From Ascarosepion bandense (taxonomy: Eukaryota; Mollusca; Cephalopoda; Sepiida; Sepiidae), in assembly GCA_037127315.1 (NCBI GenBank), contig JBBBDQ010000224.1:7462501-7526500 (forward strand): a stretch of DNA of 64,000 nucleotides, read 5' to 3'. Under the pieces are notes generated by a model, which was not told the DNA's origin, did not search any database, and saw only the letters and a program-made list of their open reading frames with translations. A program made the position numbers and the translations under genes. Shown piece after piece: positions 59,596 to 64,000 of the stretch; positions within the stretch are counted from its first letter, which is position 1; every line of letters begins with the position of its first letter.

Positions 59596-60096
59596 ATGGA
59601 GCCGAAAGTGACTTGCACAAGCAAATTTATTGTTTTACAGCATACCAACCTTAATGGATTATTTATTGCCAACAAGTTATTTTTAGAACAAGTTTGTATG
59701 AATAGAATATGTTATCTTTGTAAAGAATCAGTTAGTAGATCAGGTTTCATAGACGCATTTTTGCAAAGACAATTCTTATCGAAAGTCAAATGTATTACAG
59801 GTAATATACATTTTTGTCAAAAATTAATTGCCGATATTTTTATTATGAAAACTCATTTTTATACTTTCATATTGTTTTGGCTCAAGATTGAGTTTAACTA
59901 TTTGTCTATAGCGGGGACCATAATAGATGCTACCAACCCAACACAAAAGCAATTAAGAGGCGGTTCCACGCTCCTCAAAATCTTCCGATCAGTAACCTTG
60001 CTCTTAGATTGTTATACACAGGATGTCCACAAGGGAGAAGTACGAGAAAAAAAACTGTTAGCATGGTTACATCTAGCCAGCTCAACTGTAAATTGA
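59596..60096 (+). CDS. Unassigned 166-codon ORF
   Basis: Starts at an ATG (MEPKVTCTSKF) and ends at TGA after ASSTVN. It includes CYLCKES (residues about 38-44) and an aromatic-rich middle (FYTFILFWLKIEF), then a Thr/Gln/Lys segment. There are no repeated motifs and no domain I recognise. It is the second-longest ORF in the window but has AT-rich, non-biased codon use and no similar copy nearby. At this composition an ORF of this length can occur by chance; the final third (from about 59920) is GC-richer and may belong to an unidentified repeat. Confidence 0.15.
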   Translation: MEPKVTCTSKFIVLQHTNLNGLFIANKLFLEQVCMNRICYLCKESVSRSGFIDAFLQRQFLSKVKCITGNIHFCQKLIADIFIMKTHFYTFILFWLKIEFNYLSIAGTIIDATNPTQKQLRGGSTLLKIFRSVTLLLDCYTQDVHKGEVREKKLLAWLHLASSTVN

Positions 60097-60154
60097 TGAG
60101 AGTCTGACGTCAGTTATGTACTGCGTTTGAATTATACACAAGTCTCTCTCTTAT

Positions 60155-60170
60155 ATATATATATACGTAA
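60155..60170. repeat. Short (TA)n tract
   Basis: Six to seven TA units. Confidence 0.85.
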
Positions 60171-60479
60171 TTACAACACAGCAGCACTAATTATTATAGA
60201 CTAATGTCCGAAAAACCGATGCTAACCTGTCAGTAAATTAAATCGTTAACAACCCAACGAGGACTACCTCGTAGGTTAAATAAAGGGGAAGAAGAAAAAA
60301 GAAACAAATTAAGCACAAGAACAATGCGTCAAGAGCTTGTTTGAAAGAAAAAGAAAAACCCAAGACGAAAACTTTAACAGTAAAGTGCTCTATACGAAAG
60401 TACGAAAGTAGAGCAAAACATACAGTATACTAAATCTAAAAATGAGCCAACACCGACCGCGGTTTCACACAAGGGATCG

Positions 60480-60480
<1 letters not shown>
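60171..60480. other. Unassigned sequence
   Basis: Purine-leaning with a direct CGAAAGTA duplication near 60396-60410. No gene seen. Confidence 0.45.

Positions 60481-60527
<47 letters not shown>
60481..60527. repeat. (TA)n microsatellite near a LINE 3' end
   Basis: About 23 TA units ending 14 bases before the T-run that marks the 3' end of the minus-strand LINE-A copy. Confidence 0.97.
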
Positions 60528-60532
<5 letters not shown>

Positions 60533-60540
60533 AATGTATG

Positions 60541-60928
60541 TATTTTTTTAATCGTTTCACTCCAAGCAAGGCAGAATGCCACTAGTGCGCAGTGAGTTAC
60601 ATAAGAGGTGAGTGATGAGAAAGAGGAACAAGTTACCGGGGGTGTCAGAGAATGGGTAAGAGAAGGATAAGAATACTGGCATAAAGAGAGCTGCATGAGA
60701 GTAGAGTGGAAAGAGAGAACATGATACAAGGGCTGTCAGGGAAAGGATGTGAGTCAAGGAGATAAGATATGGCAATTGACATTGCATATAAATTCTTGGA
60801 TATTTTAGCTGTCTGGGAAGCAATATAGGGTAAGGAATTCTACAGGCGGGAAATGCAAGCAAGGAAGCTGATAGAGTAGAAGTTGGGGTTACATTTGATC
60901 AGTTTCACTGTAAAAGAGTGGCATTTCC
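60541..60928 (-). pseudogene. LINE-A 3' end fragment
   Basis: Plus-strand TTTTTTTAATCGTTTCACTCC, CAAGCAAGGCAGAATGCCAC and the following block are the reverse complement of the LINE-A 3' end. Upstream it reaches the C-terminal coding region (the GSHPFTVRLAK equivalent at about 60905-60925). Overlapping ORFs of 97-101 codons are not the true frame throughout. Strongly 5'-truncated. Confidence 0.85.
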
Positions 60929-60930
60929 TC

Positions 60931-61260
60931 AATCATCATCATGTTCCACTGCCTTCGTATGCGGCAGATTGTGCACTAACACGAGTAAGTTGTCTTTCAA
61001 AAATGTCTATGCATTGCGGTGACGTTGAGGGTAGGCATGCTTCAGCCTAGACCATTCATAGATGTTATCACGCCACATCTTTGAGGGTCTGCCTCTATTC
61101 TTTATTCCCTCAACCATACCTTCTAGGCAGAGTTTTGATAGGCCTGATTTGGAACGCTTAATGTGACTCTAGAGTTTCAAGGTCTTGTTGTGCAAGATGG
61201 TCATAATGGGACTGAGTTCGTTTATTTGCAAAATATCTGTGAATTTGATCTGACCTATCA
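60931..61260 (-). pseudogene. LINE-B C-terminal fragment with (ATG)n tail
   Basis: The minus strand reads SKLCLEGMVEGIKNRGRPSK and then MWRDNIYEWSRLK (about 61155-61035). This is the typical basic GRP-containing C-terminal region that follows the polymerase in many animal non-LTR retrotransposons (pattern G-x-RGRP-x3-W-x-D-I-x-EW). A short 3' UTR follows and ends in ATGATGATGATT at 60931-60942. Its tail abuts the 5' end of the LINE-A fragment in the same orientation. This family differs from LINE-A. How far it continues above 61260 is unclear. Confidence 0.75.
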
Positions 61261-61511
61261 GTTTATGATCATTCACGAACCATGAATCAGGAGTCGGAAG
61301 CAAGAGGGAGTTCTCTGTCTCTTCAGCCAAAACTCCTAGACTTTATATAGTCTTAAAACTAACACATTTGCTTTTTCAGGCTGTTGCGTTGTTGGCGGAT
61401 GTATGACATCAAAAAAAGGTAGGTAACTATTCTTTTCACCGTGTGTGTACTTTGCTCTTGTTCTTATTATAGGAAATCTGCTAGTTTATGAAATAAAAAG
61501 GAAAAATTAAA
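61261..61511. other. Unassigned sequence between LINE-B and gypsy remains
   Basis: May include more decayed LINE-B coding sequence on the minus strand near 61200-61320. Not resolved. Confidence 0.35.
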
Positions 61512-61986
61512 ATGGAACACCATACTTTTTCCAGTTTCGTGCAGTGTCTGACCGTGGAGTTGAGAGATATGGATTCTTCGCTGACGAACACATTAAACAG
61601 TGTAGTGTTCCTTTCAGAATGCGCATACGTATGGGTTGGCGGGAGGGATGAAGACGCTGCAAAGCGAACAAATATCTTTAACCTCTTCCAGTTATTGCAT
61701 ATTTTGATAATTTTGACTATAGCAGAAAACCACTTAATTCATATAGACACAGTCTTGGGTAGTTTGAGTAAGCATAATCTCAAGTTGAAACCAGCTAATT
61801 GTGAGTTGTTTTACCCGGACTGCACAATTAGTGAAGAGGGAATACAACCAGGTTTCGATAAAGTCAAGGCTTTAAAATCAGTTCAACTCTAACCACTGTT
61901 AGGCAAGTGAGGGCCTTCACTAGAGTGACCTCACACTATCGGCGCTTTATTAGGAATAACATAAAAAAGCGTGGACAGCCGCGATA
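61512..61986 (+). pseudogene. Ty3/gypsy reverse transcriptase fragment
   Basis: The first ORF (to 61892) has an unrecognised start, but its C-terminal third contains HLIHIDTVLGSLSKHNLKLK (61731 on), then CELFYPD and SEEGIQP. This is the thumb-proximal end of a Ty3/gypsy RT (pattern H-x-V-x3-L, L-x2-KC-F, G-x-P). The frame then shifts near 61890 and continues as TTVRQVRAFTRVTSHYRRFI (61892-61986). The catalytic YxDD lies upstream in these elements and is not visible. Dead fragment of an LTR retrotransposon polyprotein. Confidence 0.85.
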
Positions 61987-62009
61987 GATAAGTTTCTTAG
62001 TAAAACTAA

Positions 62010-62200
62010 GAATGTAAAGTTTGAGGTTGGTGCTTTGTTATACTATAAGAATCACCATAAGAAAGGGAAGTTGGATATGCGCTGATGGTCATATTATTTG
62101 ATCTTCAAAAACTGGTCTCTTATGGAATTAGAGATCAATTAATCGGCTCAGTCACTAAGACGCATGCCCAGCATTTTTGGACGGCGTTCATTGAAGAATG
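62010..62200 (+). pseudogene. Gypsy integrase C-terminal remnant
   Basis: Reads VGALLYYKNHHKKGKLDMR, then a TGA, then WSYYLIFKNW, with a later KTHAQHF and a stop after FIEE. The motif G-x-V-x(V/L)-Y...G-KL-x-x-x-W-x-GPY with a later H-x-x-x-L resembles the end of gypsy integrases. RNase H and the integrase core between 61986 and 62010 are deleted. Confidence 0.6.
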
Positions 62201-62239
62201 AAAATTTTCATTACCAAGAGGCTGTTATGGAAAATGCTA

Positions 62240-62685
62240 CTGGCTGTTCTAGTAGAATCCAGCGATTCTGAAAACGAATCCGTGATGGAAGCCGCTGATT
62301 TTTCAGTATGCAAGTGTTAAGACCAACGTGAGAAATCAGATGATGAGTCTGATGTTCCATTAATAGAGCGCCGTATCAAGACACGACGTCAAACGATAGA
62401 TAAAAACGTGTCAACTGTTGATAAAGAGGTTGGAATAGGAGGCGTGACTAGTTATTTATCCATTCTCAAGGTTGATTTCCGAAGCGTGGATTATCGGAGT
62501 CTCCTTATGTAGATCGGGAAGTTTCTGATGAGTCACCTAGCAGCGAGATAAGCGACGATGTCCAAGATGGACAAACATCCATTGAGGCAAAAAGAACTGA
62601 TACGCCTCTACGTTTCATGGATGAACGCAAGACTAAAAGGAGGCAATTGAAAAGTCTTGTAGACTTACTGGCGGTAATGTTGTAA
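62240..62685 (+). pseudogene. Acidic tail of the gypsy polyprotein or extra ORF
   Basis: In one frame LAVLVESSDSENESVMEAAD (62240 on) continues after a TAA with KSDDESDVPLIERRIKTRRQ to about 62475. A second frame (62513-62685) reads EVSDESPSSEISDDVQDGQT and ends at TAA 62683-62685, immediately before a purine-rich run (62694-62724). That run could be the polypurine tract of the element, which would place the stop where pol or an extra ORF ends. No long terminal repeat pair is present in the window. Confidence 0.5.
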
Positions 62686-62693
62686 GATAATTT

Positions 62694-62724
62694 AGGGAAG
62701 AAAAAAGAAGAGAGGAATGAGGAG
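62694..62724 (+). promoter_or_regulatory. Candidate polypurine tract of a gypsy element
   Basis: AGGGAAGAAAAAAGAAGAGA and further purines, with one T. Position right after the coding remnant fits a plus-strand primer site, but the adjoining LTR was not recognised. Confidence 0.3.
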
Positions 62725-63760
62725 CGTTATCTTCCTTGTGACAGTGCAGAAGGAAGTTGCAATCCGTATTGAAAACATTAAGTAGTATTTAGAGTGACGG
62801 TGTCATTTTTTGAACTGTGTTAGTTGGGAGTTATATCTGTAGGTGATACGACTAACCCTCCAAGCAAATGACATGTCCATCAGGTAATTTTACTTTGTCT
62901 TTTTTGTTTGCTTGTTCGTTTGTTTGTTTGTTTGTTGTTGTTGTTATTGCTTTCTCGGTCAGACTTTGAATGACATGTAAGGTAGATAATGATAGCTGTT
63001 CTGTGTTCAAACATAGCATCTTTGAAAATAAGAAATTACATGTGTGAAGTTGAACTCGAGCAGAGAAACGCATGGTCTTAATCGAAGTTCATTTTACTCG
63101 ATGTGAACTTGAAAATTAAGGTGTGGTTGATCGCATAGTTGTACATCGAGATGTCTATTGGTATGATACAACGCAGAGAAAAACAAACTTTTGAAAATTA
63201 CAGAACATTTTTCCGATGTGCGTGTGTTCGTAAAAATACAAAAACAAACACTGTGCATTGAATCCGTTATAAGAAGAGTATAACAGACATGAACATCGTT
63301 GAGGTTGTCAATTTCGACGCCCCGATTTTATATTCCAAGACAGAAAAAAGAAAGAAAAAACACACTTGCAAAACGCATTAGTTGTTCACCATCACTAAAC
63401 TGACCACAGATTTGACATAAAAATGCCACTTTAATGAAAAAAAAAAAAACCTAATTCACTAAGACGAAAATGTCTAAACATTGCTTTAACTACTAGTTCA
63501 GCCACAGGAAATTTACGTTCAGGTTTCACCATTCAATAACAGGAGATTATTAAATGACAAAATTGAAAATAAAAACTCTTACATTACACGAAAAAGAGAG
63601 AGAAATAAACAAACACCGGTATAATTCTACATTTAAAAAACACTGAAAATACAAAAACACTCAGCTTAATCATTTTAAAAATTTTGGCTTTTCGATATGT
63701 TTAGATTCAAAGTCTATCCGAAACTATATAGGACCATGCATTAGTTTTAAAGCTTTCATT
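62725..63760. other. Unassigned sequence
   Basis: Contains a (TTTG)n/(TTG)n patch at 62903-62945. May include decayed LTR sequence. No gene seen. Confidence 0.4.
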
Positions 63761-63790
63761 ACACCCGAGCAACGCCGGGCTGTACTGCTA

Positions 63791-63791
<1 letters not shown>
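63755..63791 (+). mobile_element. Helitron-like 3' terminus
   Basis: A GC-rich stretch CCCGAGCAACGCCGGG (63764-63779) can form a hairpin with stems CCCG/CGGG and GC/GC, one bulged A and an AAC loop. Eight bases later comes CTAG (63788-63791), followed by T in a (TA)n tract. Hairpin plus CTRR at the 3' end and insertion between A and T are hallmarks of Helitrons. The 5' end (TC) and Rep-helicase were not found, so this could be a non-autonomous copy whose start is not recognised. Confidence 0.5.

Positions 63792-63848
<57 letters not shown>
63792..63848. repeat. (TA)n microsatellite
   Basis: About 28 TA units directly after CTAG. Confidence 0.98.
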
Positions 63849-63851
<3 letters not shown>

Positions 63852-64000
63852 GTAAGCCAACTGACATTTATATCTTTGTCAGCCTACGTAGTGTTCAGCC
63901 GACTAGTGTTTGACGAAATATGTTACGAAACGAAAATTGAAATTTTTGGCAGAAATGCTGTGGTTAAAGCCAGGAAAAAAAAAGATACTGACTATTCGCC
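63849..64000. other. Unassigned right edge
   Basis: No feature seen. Confidence 0.5.

Noticed and set aside
1..64000. CRISPR array, rRNA genes, bacterial operons or plasmid features
   Set aside because: No regularly spaced repeats with unique spacers, no rRNA-like sequence and no prokaryotic gene organisation.

Overview
The window looks like non-coding DNA from an animal genome, most likely a mollusc and plausibly a cephalopod (octopus or squid). This is inferred from the AT-rich background, the very many long TA, TG/CA, GA and ATT/TTC microsatellites, several tRNA-derived SINE-like repeats, and LINE, mariner and Ty3/gypsy fragments. There is no operon structure, rRNA, CRISPR array or prokaryotic gene organisation. 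I found no host protein-coding gene that I can support. The window is best read as intergenic or intronic sequence full of transposable-element remains.

Layout. 0-5 kb: a 51-bp tandem duplication, a decayed mariner transposase (about 660-1690), a (TTC)n tract joined to a SINE fragment, a LINE-like C-terminal zinc-finger stub ending at a (TA)n tract, and a SINE family 2 fragment. 5-13 kb: mostly featureless AT-rich DNA, then two adjacent family 1 SINEs (9.44-10.03 kb), two copies of a short unnamed repeat, several (TA)n tracts and a minus-strand LINE-A fragment (11.61-12.90 kb). 13-31 kb: mostly unassigned, with scattered tRNA-headed SINEs, a GC-richer hairpin region near 14.7 kb and a purine-rich kilobase at 26.4-27.3 kb. 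31-42 kb: a 326-bp inverted repeat with a CA/TA/TG core and a mariner-like element with both terminal inverted repeats (39.68-40.56 kb). 42-50 kb: T-rich tracts, an unassigned hydrophobic ORF, a SINE family 2 copy, a diverged tandem repeat with a conserved hairpin, a pair of roughly 260-bp direct repeats and a LINE-A 3' end. 53.7-57.1 kb: a decayed LINE reverse transcriptase, a full-looking SINE family 2 copy, and the only long intact ORF, the RT half of LINE-A with its poly(A) tail. 58-64 kb: a tRNA-Leu-like sequence, two abutting minus-strand LINE 3' ends, a broken Ty3/gypsy pol fragment and a Helitron-like 3' terminus at a (TA)n tract.

How the parts relate. LINE-A (54.7-57.1 kb) is the reference copy. 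The pieces at 11.6, 49.2 and 60.5 kb share its 3' end, and three of the four end at A- or TA-rich simple sequence. The SINEs have split promoter-like A and B boxes and presumably depended on LINE machinery such as this, although I could not show a shared 3' tail. I see no evidence for a new functional system. The most unusual objects are structural: the inverted repeat at 31.1-31.5 kb, the hairpin tandem repeat at 46.9-47.2 kb, the direct repeat pair at 47.8/48.9 kb and the Helitron-like end.
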